Below are positions 10,301-17,245 of a stretch of DNA of 64,000 nucleotides, piece by piece. Position numbers and translations under genes: made by a program. Location: positions 1 through 64,000 of the forward strand of contig CAZOLI010000003.1 of assembly GCA_964580675.1 (NCBI GenBank), in the 5' to 3' direction. Positions within the stretch are counted from its first letter, which is position 1; the number at the start of each line of letters is the position of its first letter. Origin of the DNA: CAZOLI01 sp964580675 (GTDB lineage: Bacteria; Planctomycetota; MHYJ01; CAYXQY01). The notes under the pieces are model-generated. The model made no database searches. It saw only the letters and a list, made by a program, of their open reading frames with translations, and was not told the DNA's origin.

Positions 10301-11332
10301 GGTCCGAAGATTTTCGATTACCTCCATCGGATTTTCCCCGTGTCGGGACACCACGACGGCCCCCACGGCCGGTGCTCCGTTTCGATCCAGGACCCCGCGT
10401 CTCTGCGCGGGACCGGTGCTTACCGTGGCCACGTGTTTTATCTTGACGGGAATGCCACGTCGCTCCATGATGACGGTGTTTCGTATATCCTCCAGGTCCT
10501 CCACAAATCCCGTGCCGCGAACCGCGTACTCCGTCCAGTTAATTTCCTGTACCCCGGCTCCCACGTCCAGGTTGGACTTCTGCACGGCTTCGTACACATC
10601 CTTCAACGAAACGTCGTACGCCCGGAGCGCCTCCGGATCCACGTCCACCTGATACTCGAGTTTGTGACCACCGACCCCCGCCACCTCCGTAACCCCATCG
10701 GCCTTGAGGAGTTCCTGCTGGATAAACCAGTCCTGAATGGACCGGAGCCGCTGCTTGCTCCATCCACCCGTCGGCTCGCCGTTTCGATCCTGCCCCTCGA
10801 GTGTGTACCAGAATACCTGTCCAAGCGCCGTGGCATCCGGTCCCAGAACAGGATTCACTCCCTCGGGCAACGTGCCCGGCGGCAGGCTGTCCATCTTTTC
10901 CAGAAGCCGGGTCCGGGTCCAGTAATAATCGGCTCCGTCCTCGAACACGACAAACAGAAACGACATGCCCAGCATGGTGCGCGTGCGAATTTCCTCCACC
11001 CGGGGAATGCCCATCAGCTGTGTTGTCAGCGGATACGTGATCTGGTCCTCCACATCCCGCGGGGATCGGCCGGGCCATCGGGTGTGCACAATCTGCACGT
11101 TTTCACCAATCTCCGGAATGGCATCCACGGCAAGCCGGTTCCGGGGAACCGGGCCGACATCCCAATCAAACGGCATGACCATCAGCCCGCCGAAGATGCT
11201 CACCAGAAGCAGAATGATAATGATCAGCGGATTTCGGAGACTCACCCGAACCAGCCAGGACGTAAACCGCTCGATCGGGGAGATGTTCTGCTTCCAGCTT
11301 TCGCTCGCGTTATCGTCCCTTTCGTTGCTCAT
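7358..11332 (-). CDS. cusA: CusA-like heavy-metal RND efflux pump with extra membrane insertion
   Basis: A 1324-aa inner-membrane proton-driven RND pump of the heavy-metal (HME) class. Family marks are FDWDVGPVPRNRLAVDAIPE in place of the usual N-terminal DxxPE region, GIAISIGTVVAMGIIVCENI (TM4) and LQPIETRLLMIQTGLNAESG, the region carrying the metal-site methionine in CusA (RLDMLSTG). It is about 280 residues longer than E. coli CusA; the largest addition (about residues 590-695) contains several extra hydrophobic segments between the two RND halves. ATG 11332 is preferred over an in-frame GTG at 11347 because GAGTGAGG lies 9 bp upstream of it. It lies downstream of the CusB-like adaptor and upstream of the TolC-like channel, which supports Cu(I)/Ag(I) export. 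Confidence 0.93.
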   Translation of the reverse strand: MSNERDDNASESWKQNISPIERFTSWLVRVSLRNPLIIIILLLVSIFGGLMVMPFDWDVGPVPRNRLAVDAIPEIGENVQIVHTRWPGRSPRDVEDQITYPLTTQLMGIPRVEEIRTRTMLGMSFLFVVFEDGADYYWTRTRLLEKMDSLPPGTLPEGVNPVLGPDATALGQVFWYTLEGQDRNGEPTGGWSKQRLRSIQDWFIQQELLKADGVTEVAGVGGHKLEYQVDVDPEALRAYDVSLKDVYEAVQKSNLDVGAGVQEINWTEYAVRGTGFVEDLEDIRNTVIMERRGIPVKIKHVATVSTGPAQRRGVLDRNGAPAVGAVVVSRHGENPMEVIENLRTEIDRISGGLPRKVLLEDGADRPAVKQWAKERGFDAFTEDGTVNQEGFQEWIRNNPEQSLPSWGTVSQVTIVPFYDRTNLVEQTLNTLTEALTLQVLITVLIVVLLVMHIQSSLLISAMLPVSILMTFIVMKLWGISADIVALSGIAISIGTVVAMGIIVCENILRVMEEASDEADSMDLIRQGAEEVGGAALTAILTTVISFLPVFFMVGMAGRLFFPLAFTKTVAMVIAAIIALSFLPPLFHMTIAGSAPDRRIRLFYGLLLAGGGGVLGFYLSAVVGAVAFVVGAYTAVSPFLSDQIQKWVRWTTNGTAVLLVTYLFARSWMPLGLEQGIWVNFIGVCLTVAVLVGLLLLVLRYYEAMLRACLRFYPVFLLGIGVFLIAGVWIWSSLNREFRPELEEGSFLYMPEMSYHGSVTEAIDGVRKQDRAIKSIPEVEGVLGKMGRVESPLDPAPLGMAETIVKYKPEYREDDQGNVLRFQYHYDEDGEVEFDRDEDGNLIRDPDGLPYRNWREKIQSVDDIWKQIVDKADLPGWTYPSKLQPIETRLLMIQTGLNAESGVKLRGPDLETIEKVVPQLEKMVGEAEGVDAMTVESMGVDKKPYVEIDIDRKKAARYGVSIRKAQRLLEIGLGGIPATTTVEGRERYPIRVRYQRERRDEFDRFGDLLIPARSGEQVPLRQIADIGYRAGPQMIAGEDAAPVVYISFDSEEGVTAVEAVRQVRRHLREKQEAGQLVLPEGVTYEFGGKYKQQVKAQRVLSFILPVALAVIFLVLYLQFGTVTTTVNVFSGIMVSWAGGFLMLWLYGQDWFLNVQIAGIDFRELLNVQTINLSIAVWVGFLALFGIATDAGVLVATKLRQDFRDGGPGSISEIRDTVVEASLKRIRPCVMMIGVTVLALLPVITSTGKGSDVMIPIALPAFGGMLFGILTVLTVPVLFSLVEEFRYRSDLSKRRTELLSAATLFVVPAVYNVYCQMVETGEHSPS

Positions 11333-11353
11333 GTCTTGTTGCCTCACTCCTCG

Positions 11354-13057
11354 TTAATCCGATTTTTTGTCCGATTTTTTGCCGGTTTTGACCTCGTCGC
11401 TTTTCCGTCTCTGTTCCATCGCTTCCTCATAAGATGCGGGGAGCTTTTCCGGGTTGTGAAGCATGCTGGGCAAATTCCGAATTTGCATTTCGCTGTCCAG
11501 TTTAAAGTTCCCACGGTAAACGATCTGTTCTCCTTCTCGAAGACCCGACTTAACAATGTAATGATTCTTCGTGCGGGGCCCGAGCTGAACGACCCGACCT
11601 TCATACGTTGGTTTTTCGGTACCCGGTACTTCCAGATACACGATGGCCCGTTTTCCTGTTATTAATGGCGCGGAATCCGGAATGACCAGTGGGGGTTCCG
11701 CATCGGACATCGGCTTGTATCCCAGCTCCTCCGGCGAGGACAGGTCCATTCCGCATTGTGGACACTTGCCCGGCTTTTGCTTCACCTCCGATGGATGCAT
11801 GCGGCAGATATATTTGTCCTTCAAATCCGGCTCCACGACGTTTCCCTCCGAAGCCAGTGTGGCTTTAACGGTGACTTCCGCGTACATGCCCGGTTTCAGT
11901 CGGCCATCGGGATTCGGTATTTCCGCGTGAAGCTGTGTCGTTCGGGTCTTTGCGTCCACCCAGGGCTCAATGTACTTCACCCATCCTTCGAATGACTTTC
12001 CGGGGTACGCCTCCGTTTGAACGTTCAGTGACTGACCGTACCGGAGCCACTGCAGATCGGATTCGTACGGCTCCGGAACCACCCAAACTTTTGACAGATC
12101 CACGATGGTAAAAATCCGGGAACCTTCGTTCACGTAATCTCCTTCCTTTGGAAATATTTTCGTGACCGTGCCGCCCCGGGGAGCTTTCAGGGTAATGCGC
12201 CGGGAGGGGGTTTCGGCCTGCTCCAGTTCCCTGATCTGCTCCTTTAGAAGTCCCCAGTTTCGAAGCCGCTCGCGAATGGATTCCAGCCGACGCCGGGCGG
12301 CGGCGGCCGTCTCTTTTGTCTTTGCCTTCCCCAGTGTCTCCTTCGCCTGCATCAGATCGCGGTGGGTGTTCCGCAATTCCGGGCTGTACAGTTGATACAT
12401 ATGATCTCCTTTTCGAAGTTTCATACCCCGGTGATCAAGGAAGAGACGCTCAATTCGTCCCGGCACCCGTGCGGTGATGGTTTCCATACTCGTATGAGCG
12501 TAATCCACTTCGCCATACATCGTCACTTCGTGATCCACGTACCGTCGCTTGACCGGCACCGTCGCCACGCCGGCTCGGCGTTTCGCCTCTTTGTTAAGCC
12601 GCACGAAGTCGTCTTTCGGCGCCGGTTCCAGGTCCATACCACAGAATGGACACACCCCCTTCCGGGGCATGCGAACGGACGGATGCATGGCGCAGGTCCA
12701 CTCCTCCACGTCCCCGGATGATTTCTCTTCTTCACGATCCTTCTCCCCCAGCACTTCCTCCCGGGGCTTTAACGCCATGCCGCAGGCCTCACACTCTCCC
12801 GGCTCATCCTGAGCGGAAGCTGCGTGTTCCGGTCCCTGTTCGTGCATGGGACAGACGTAGGCCGGTACGTCCGCCGTTTCTTCGACGGTCGAGGTCTCCC
12901 ACGATACACCGGAAAAATAACCATACGCCGCCATGGCAAATACGCCGATTAAAAAACCAACAAACATCCAGGTCATAATGCGTCGCAGTGTCCCGGTGGT
13001 CCCGGGTTTTTCCGGGGGCACCTCATCATTCGTTATCTGTTTGTTGTCGTTATTCAT
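11354..13057 (-). CDS. cusB: CusB-like periplasmic adaptor with three heavy-metal-binding modules
   Basis: A 567-aa membrane fusion protein. An N-terminal anchor helix (about residues 28-50) is followed by two Cys-rich heavy-metal-binding modules of the CxMHP...CPxCGM type (YVCPMHEQ ... CEACGMAL at about 67-98; WTCAMHPS ... CPFCGMDLEP at about 118-147), then the hairpin, lipoyl and beta-barrel adaptor core (GRIERLFLDHRGMKLRKGD; APRGGTVTKIFPKEGDYV). A third module (YICRMHPS ... CPQCGMDLSS) is inserted near residue 405. The tail is Lys-rich. Such modules take Cu(I)/Ag(I) from periplasmic chaperones and pass it to CusA. AAGGTG sits upstream of ATG 13057. It is the second gene of the operon and ends 21 bp before cusA. 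Confidence 0.93.
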   Translation of the reverse strand: MNNDNKQITNDEVPPEKPGTTGTLRRIMTWMFVGFLIGVFAMAAYGYFSGVSWETSTVEETADVPAYVCPMHEQGPEHAASAQDEPGECEACGMALKPREEVLGEKDREEEKSSGDVEEWTCAMHPSVRMPRKGVCPFCGMDLEPAPKDDFVRLNKEAKRRAGVATVPVKRRYVDHEVTMYGEVDYAHTSMETITARVPGRIERLFLDHRGMKLRKGDHMYQLYSPELRNTHRDLMQAKETLGKAKTKETAAAARRRLESIRERLRNWGLLKEQIRELEQAETPSRRITLKAPRGGTVTKIFPKEGDYVNEGSRIFTIVDLSKVWVVPEPYESDLQWLRYGQSLNVQTEAYPGKSFEGWVKYIEPWVDAKTRTTQLHAEIPNPDGRLKPGMYAEVTVKATLASEGNVVEPDLKDKYICRMHPSEVKQKPGKCPQCGMDLSSPEELGYKPMSDAEPPLVIPDSAPLITGKRAIVYLEVPGTEKPTYEGRVVQLGPRTKNHYIVKSGLREGEQIVYRGNFKLDSEMQIRNLPSMLHNPEKLPASYEEAMEQRRKSDEVKTGKKSDKKSD

Positions 13058-13300
13058 GAGATATTACACCTTCAATTCTTTTTTACTCGTCAACGAACCC
13101 TCTTCACAACTGGACGTACGCATGGACAGCCTGGAGACAGCCATCAGGAAGAGATCGCGGTTTCGTTTCGAACAAAAACGAACCTTTTCCGGCCGTTCGC
13201 CAGGGGATCAACATTCCTCAGGGCATTGCACAGGACGAAGGAGTGTGACCTGACCCGTAGAAAGAATGAGGATGGGTTCCCGTGCAGAAGAAGACCGAAT

Positions 13301-13717
13301 TTACAGGAGGAACACCTGTAAACGGGGGGTGGTCTTTGAAGAAGGGACCGGTGTGTAACCCCGGCTGTAGAGGAGGTCGGAATTCAACGCAAGATCTGAC
13401 TGATGGGGTTTTTTCGCCTTCGCACCGGAGGGAACGACCGAAAGAACACCGGCGGAAAACACATCGGGATCCGGCGAAAAAAAGGAAGGCAGGGTTCCGA
13501 TCTGAATGCCGTCGAACCCGGACTGTTTACAGCAATCCTTCGATTCGGAAGTTTTTTCGGGGGAATCACAACAGCAATCCCCTTCGCAGGATGCTTCCGC
13601 CTCTCCTGGTATCGTGGTTTTGTGTGCCCCGATGGAACCGGCGCAAACCGGGAGAAAAAACCCGATCAGTCCAAGGAACAGAAGCGGATACAGTTTGTTT
13701 CGGATGGTAGCGATCAT
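13301..13717 (-). CDS. Cys-rich exported protein heading the cus-like operon
   Basis: A 138-aa protein with a signal peptide (MIATIRNKLYPLLFLGLIGF, cleavage probably near CAGS) and a dense cysteine cluster at residues 44-65: SCEGDCCCDSPEK and SKDCCKQ. The C-terminus ends LQVFLL. Small exported Cys-rich proteins of this shape often head Cus-type operons and may act as copper-binding chaperones or sensors; that role is inferred from composition and position. It is transcribed in the same direction as cusB but separated by 243 bp, so it could be a separate unit. A plus-strand frame across the same region lacks any signal or family feature and was rejected. Confidence 0.65.
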   Translation of the reverse strand: MIATIRNKLYPLLFLGLIGFFLPVCAGSIGAHKTTIPGEAEASCEGDCCCDSPEKTSESKDCCKQSGFDGIQIGTLPSFFSPDPDVFSAGVLSVVPSGAKAKKPHQSDLALNSDLLYSRGYTPVPSSKTTPRLQVFLL

Positions 13718-13811
13718 GAAACACTATGCTACCACCGCCACGATAGAAAAAGCAAACAACAATAGTGATCAATACCGTATAACCTCCTGGAAACCGACGT
13801 TAACTGATCCG

Positions 13812-14537
13812 CTAATCCGGTCTTGTGTACCAGAACCAGCGAGTGAGACTCGGGGAAAACACCACCCAGGGCATCAGCAAAAACAGAAGAACCCCCAGAT
13901 ACTGCTGCCAGGCCGGGAACCAATCCATTTTCCTCGCGGACGTTTGGATGTACACGTCACTCAAAATGACGAAGGGGCGCTGCCGGAACCGTCCGAACCG
14001 TTTTAATTCCCGGGACAACCAGAGCTCCTCACTGGCATACACCTGTTCGCTGAAGCCCCCTGTCCACTCAAACGCCTCCCGGGTACAAAACAGAAACGAA
14101 CCGGCCGCGAGTTGCCAGTTTCGGGAGATCCAGTTCCAGGTTTCGAGCTGGGATCCGTACTGTTCACGTGCCGACTTCCGATCAAACGTTACCGGAGCAC
14201 CACCCCCGACGGCTCGTTGCTGTTCAAGCGCATCCTTCGCCTTCCGAAGTAACGGGGTTCGAACCGTCGAATCGGCATCAACGAACACGTAATATGAACC
14301 CCGGGCCCGCTCGGCCCCCGTGTTGCGGGCCCGCGAAATCTGATTAATCGGCTCAAACACCACCCGGGCTCCGGCGTTCTCCGCCACTTCAGCCGTCCGA
14401 TCCGTGGAATTGTTGTCGACGACGATGACCTCGTATTCGAGTTCCAGTTCGTCCGCGGCGTCCCGTATGGACCGGACACAGTTCCCGACGTAATCTTCTT
14501 CGTCGTAAGCGGGAACCACAAAGCTGCAGAACGCCAT
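13812..14537 (-). CDS. Glycosyltransferase family 2
   Basis: A 241-aa GT-A fold enzyme. The first strand (CSFVVPAYDEEDYVGNCVRS), the nucleotide-binding VIVVDNNSTDRTAEVAE and the metal-binding DxD-type motif VFVDADST at about residues 88-95 are all present. Further on come FLFCTREAFEWTGGFSEQVY and one C-terminal hydrophobic helix (about 214-232, LLFLLMPWVVF), suggesting membrane attachment. Family members transfer sugars from nucleotide or lipid carriers to polysaccharide, glycolipid or carotenoid acceptors; the substrate is not predictable. It lies between the DtxR-family gene and the Cys-rich gene, on the same strand; its link to metal handling is not obvious. Confidence 0.9.
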   Translation of the reverse strand: MAFCSFVVPAYDEEDYVGNCVRSIRDAADELELEYEVIVVDNNSTDRTAEVAENAGARVVFEPINQISRARNTGAERARGSYYVFVDADSTVRTPLLRKAKDALEQQRAVGGGAPVTFDRKSAREQYGSQLETWNWISRNWQLAAGSFLFCTREAFEWTGGFSEQVYASEELWLSRELKRFGRFRQRPFVILSDVYIQTSARKMDWFPAWQQYLGVLLFLLMPWVVFSPSLTRWFWYTRPD

Positions 14538-14619
14538 AACAATTGACCGGATTCAGAAGTATGTAAATCCTTCAGTGGCGAATGGGGAACCGACAACCAG
14601 TTGATCCAGAAGGTATGAC

Positions 14620-15282
14620 TCAGGATAGTTCCCGGACCCAGATGCGGTCCGTGGCGGTTTCGCCCAGGTGCACGTCGTGATCATCCACCTCCAGGTCCAT
14701 AACCCCGTCGTACCCGATCTCCCGAACCTTGAACACGGTTCCCGGTTTGATGCCTTTTTCGTTCATAAAATGCAGGAACTCCTGATCCCGTTCGGAAACA
14801 ATTTCCACGCGGTACTCCCGGTTTTCCTCACATTCCCGGAGAAGCCGCAACCCTCGGCTCCGACGCTCTTCGGTAGATTCCTCCACCACCGGCACACCGT
14901 GCGGGCAGCGGGAGTTTTTGCCGAACATCTCCAGCAACTTCTCCTCCACGTTCTCCGAAATCGCGTGCTCAATTCGTTCGGCCTCCTCGTGCACGTTGTA
15001 CCACTCCACCCCCACCACCTCCACGAGCAATTTCTCGACGAGGTTGTGGCGGAGGCCAAGCTTTTTGGCGATGGTCTCCCCCTCATCGGTTAATTGCACA
15101 TGTCCGTTTTCCTGAAATTCCAGGTAGTCCTGTTCCTCAAGACGTTTGAGCGCGGAGGTGACCGCCGGGAGGGACACGTCGAGGTATTCCGCAATCCGGG
15201 ACCGCTGTACCTCTCCCTCCTTCAAATTTAGCTCCCAGATGACCTTGATGTAATCTTCCTGGGATTGCGAGGTATCGGTCAT
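14620..15282 (-). CDS. DtxR/MntR-family metal-dependent regulator with FeoA-like domain
   Basis: A 220-aa regulator. An N-terminal winged helix (QSQEDYIKVIWELNLKEGEV; RSRIAEYLDVSLPAVTSALK) is followed by the dimerisation and metal-binding domain containing HNLVEKLL, the HEEAERIEHAIS helix and the family signature CPHGVPV. A C-terminal SH3-like (FeoA-type) domain covers about residues 145-220 (GIKPGTVFKVREIGYDG). With Fe(II) or Mn(II) bound, such proteins repress uptake genes. I chose ATG 15282 (MTDTSQSQEDY) because domain homology begins there; the longer frame upstream is not protein-like. It is divergent from the cupredoxin-oxidase-ZIP genes, with a palindrome between them, so they are the probable targets. 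Confidence 0.9.
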   Translation of the reverse strand: MTDTSQSQEDYIKVIWELNLKEGEVQRSRIAEYLDVSLPAVTSALKRLEEQDYLEFQENGHVQLTDEGETIAKKLGLRHNLVEKLLVEVVGVEWYNVHEEAERIEHAISENVEEKLLEMFGKNSRCPHGVPVVEESTEERRSRGLRLLRECEENREYRVEIVSERDQEFLHFMNEKGIKPGTVFKVREIGYDGVMDLEVDDHDVHLGETATDRIWVRELS

Positions 15283-15425
15283 CGCTGGTCTCGATGGCAT
15301 TGGAGAAAAACAGCACGCGGTCCCCATCAGGTGGACAGAATCGAATTGTAACCATTCGTATTCTGGATATAAAGACGTCCCTAACAGAAATCTCAAAACA
15401 CCACTTGAAACGGTTTAACGAATTA

Positions 15426-15441
15426 ATTAACCTTGGTTAAT
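15426..15441. promoter_or_regulatory. Palindromic operator candidate for the DtxR-family regulator
   Basis: ATTAACC-TT-GGTTAAT, two perfect 7-bp arms around a 2-bp centre, sits in the 232-bp divergent region between the regulator and the cupredoxin gene. It overlaps the proposed -35 element of the cupredoxin promoter. The AACC/GGTT halves recall DtxR-family operators, but arm order and spacing differ from the classic DtxR box, so binding is an inference. Confidence 0.5.
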
Positions 15442-15461
15442 GTAATTCATAAAGATATATA
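15433..15461 (+). promoter_or_regulatory. Candidate sigma70-type promoter for cupredoxin-oxidase-ZIP genes
   Basis: TTGGTT (15433-15438), a 17-bp spacer and TATATA (15456-15461) face the cupredoxin gene, leaving a leader of about 45 nt before the GTG start. The -35 hexamer lies within the palindrome, a layout suited to repression. Confidence 0.4.
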
Positions 15462-15514
15462 AACCCAAAAAGAGGGTGATGGTAATTTCACAAGTTGTTA
15501 CCCGTTAATTCTCC

Positions 15515-15985
15515 GTGTTAAGCAAAATAAAAGAACAAATCCGAAAACAGGCGTTGCCACTCACCGTTGCTGGTATTGCCGTGGTTCTTTTTCTTGTCCT
15601 GCTTACCTGGCCTCGCTTCCCGGGATCCTTTGCCGCCTCCGGGGACACGAACGAATCCATAACCTCCGTCACTCAAACCATCGAACTGACGGCCCGGGAC
15701 GGGGCCTTTCGCCGGGACGGAACGAGCAATCCCACCCTCAGGATTTCCACGGATCAGGTCGTTCGCCTTCGCTTTCAAAACACCCAGAACGGGGTATACC
15801 ACGCCATCGCCGTTCCCGCACTGGAGAAGCACTCCGGCACCGTTAAATGGGGCCAATCCGCCGACCTGATCATTCGATTTGATGAACCGGGAACCTACAA
15901 ATACACCTGTCCCATGCATACCCCGGTGATGACCGGTGTCATCAAGGTAACAAAAGCTTCATATCCGACCGTTTCTCGAAAATAA
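15515..15985 (+). CDS. Membrane-anchored cupredoxin
   Basis: A 156-aa protein with an N-terminal signal-anchor (PLTVAGIAVVLFLVLLTWP, about residues 14-32) and one cupredoxin domain (about 55-150). Candidate copper ligands are the His in GVYHAIAVP and the C-terminal loop YKYTCPMHTPVM (Cys, His, Met), as in blue copper proteins. It would act as a periplasmic electron carrier or copper-binding subunit. The start is GTG 15515, as no ATG lies near the N-terminus; no clear ribosome site is seen. It is the first gene of a three-gene unit, 12 bp before the multicopper oxidase, so it may supply electrons or copper to that enzyme. Confidence 0.82.
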   Translation: MLSKIKEQIRKQALPLTVAGIAVVLFLVLLTWPRFPGSFAASGDTNESITSVTQTIELTARDGAFRRDGTSNPTLRISTDQVVRLRFQNTQNGVYHAIAVPALEKHSGTVKWGQSADLIIRFDEPGTYKYTCPMHTPVMTGVIKVTKASYPTVSRK

Positions 15986-15997
15986 CCCACACGCCCC

Positions 15998-17245
15998 ATG
16001 GACATTTTCTTTTTTTCTGGTCTTCTGATCCTTTCTCTGGCTCTGATTCTAACCGGTTACTGGTACTTCCGTACCGAATCCGCAGAGAAATCATGCTCGG
16101 AAGAGGACCCGGACTTCCGTAATGATCGACGAAGTTTCCTCGGCTTAACCGCCGGCGGTCTGTTTAGCGCTCTGGGCACCACTCTTCTTGCCGGGTTTGC
16201 GTCCGGGGCCTCCTCGAAAGAGAACTCGGCCTCCAGTTCCTCCACCGCGGACGCTCGTCCCGATCCGGACGAACGAACGGGATATATGCAGGTGCAGGGA
16301 ACCGTGGATCACGAGTTCAACGGATTTGATCCACTGGAACTGCTTGTGGACTGGGACTACGGAAAAACACACCAAAACAGTGATGGACAGACGGTCCGGG
16401 AATATCACTGGAAGGCCCTCGACAAAGAAATAGAAATTGCTCCCGGGTACCGGTTTCCGGCCTGGACCTACGAGGGCCGCGTCCCCGGTCCGACAATTCG
16501 ATGCACCGAAGGCGACCGAATCAAAATTCACTTCACAAATGTTGGCTCTCACCCTCACACCATTCACTTCCACGGCATTCATCCGTTTGAAATGGATGGG
16601 GTTCCCGGTGCCGGTCCCGGCGAAATCGAACCGGGGGAATCCTTTACGTACGAATTCGACGCGAAGCCCTATGGCTGTCACCTGTACCACTGTCACTCCA
16701 TCCCGCTGAAACGCCACATCCACAAGGGCCTGTACGGGGCGTTCATTGTGGATCCAAAGGACGGACGCCCCCCGGCACGGGAGTTGATGATGCTGATGAA
16801 CGGATTCGACACAAACTTCGACGGCGACAATGAAATTTACGCGGTTAACACCGTCGCCCACGAGTACATGAATCGTCCGATCCCGGCGAAAGTGGGGGAA
16901 CTCATCCGAATCTACCTGATAAACGTCCTGGAATTTGACAAACTCAATTCGTTTCACACCCACGCAAACTTCTTTGACTACTACGACCACGGCACATCCC
17001 TGGAACCGGACCGGGAGACGGTGGACACCATCATGCAGACCCAGGCCGAGCGGGGCATCGTCGAGGTGCAGTACGATACCCCGGGACAATTTATGTTTCA
17101 CGCTCACCAGTCGGAATTCGCCGAGCTGGGTTGGATGGGGAAGTTCAACGTCGTACCGTCCTCGGAGTTCCGCAATGCGCTTGAGGATTCGGACGTGGAC
17201 GATTCCTGGAATGAACGAGCCACACAGGGGAGCACCGTTCAGTGA
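15998..17245 (+). CDS. Tat-type multicopper oxidase
   Basis: A 415-aa oxidase. An initial hydrophobic helix (residues 3-25) is followed by a twin-arginine-like motif (NDRRSFLGLTAGG, about 41-53) and a second hydrophobic stretch, so the catalytic part is exported. Copper-binding motifs are HTIHFHGIHPFEMDGVPG, CHLYHCHSIPLKRHIHKGLY, FHTHANFFDYYDHG and FMFHAHQSEF. The His-Cys-His triad with the type 1 copper cysteine is in the first domain; the C-terminal motif is HAH without cysteine, as expected for compact two-domain oxidases with one type 1 site. Oxidation of Fe(II), Mn(II) or Cu(I) is plausible. Its stop overlaps the start region of the ZIP gene, which implies tight co-expression. Confidence 0.85.
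   Translation: MDIFFFSGLLILSLALILTGYWYFRTESAEKSCSEEDPDFRNDRRSFLGLTAGGLFSALGTTLLAGFASGASSKENSASSSSTADARPDPDERTGYMQVQGTVDHEFNGFDPLELLVDWDYGKTHQNSDGQTVREYHWKALDKEIEIAPGYRFPAWTYEGRVPGPTIRCTEGDRIKIHFTNVGSHPHTIHFHGIHPFEMDGVPGAGPGEIEPGESFTYEFDAKPYGCHLYHCHSIPLKRHIHKGLYGAFIVDPKDGRPPARELMMLMNGFDTNFDGDNEIYAVNTVAHEYMNRPIPAKVGELIRIYLINVLEFDKLNSFHTHANFFDYYDHGTSLEPDRETVDTIMQTQAERGIVEVQYDTPGQFMFHAHQSEFAELGWMGKFNVVPSSEFRNALEDSDVDDSWNERATQGSTVQ

Noticed and set aside
10223..11665. 480-codon plus-strand open frame across cusA start and cusB end
   Set aside because: Spans two real minus-strand genes and has no ribosome site or domain.
13282..13710. Plus-strand frame opposite the Cys-rich exported protein
   Set aside because: The minus-strand frame has a signal peptide, cysteine cluster and fits the operon; the plus one has none of these.
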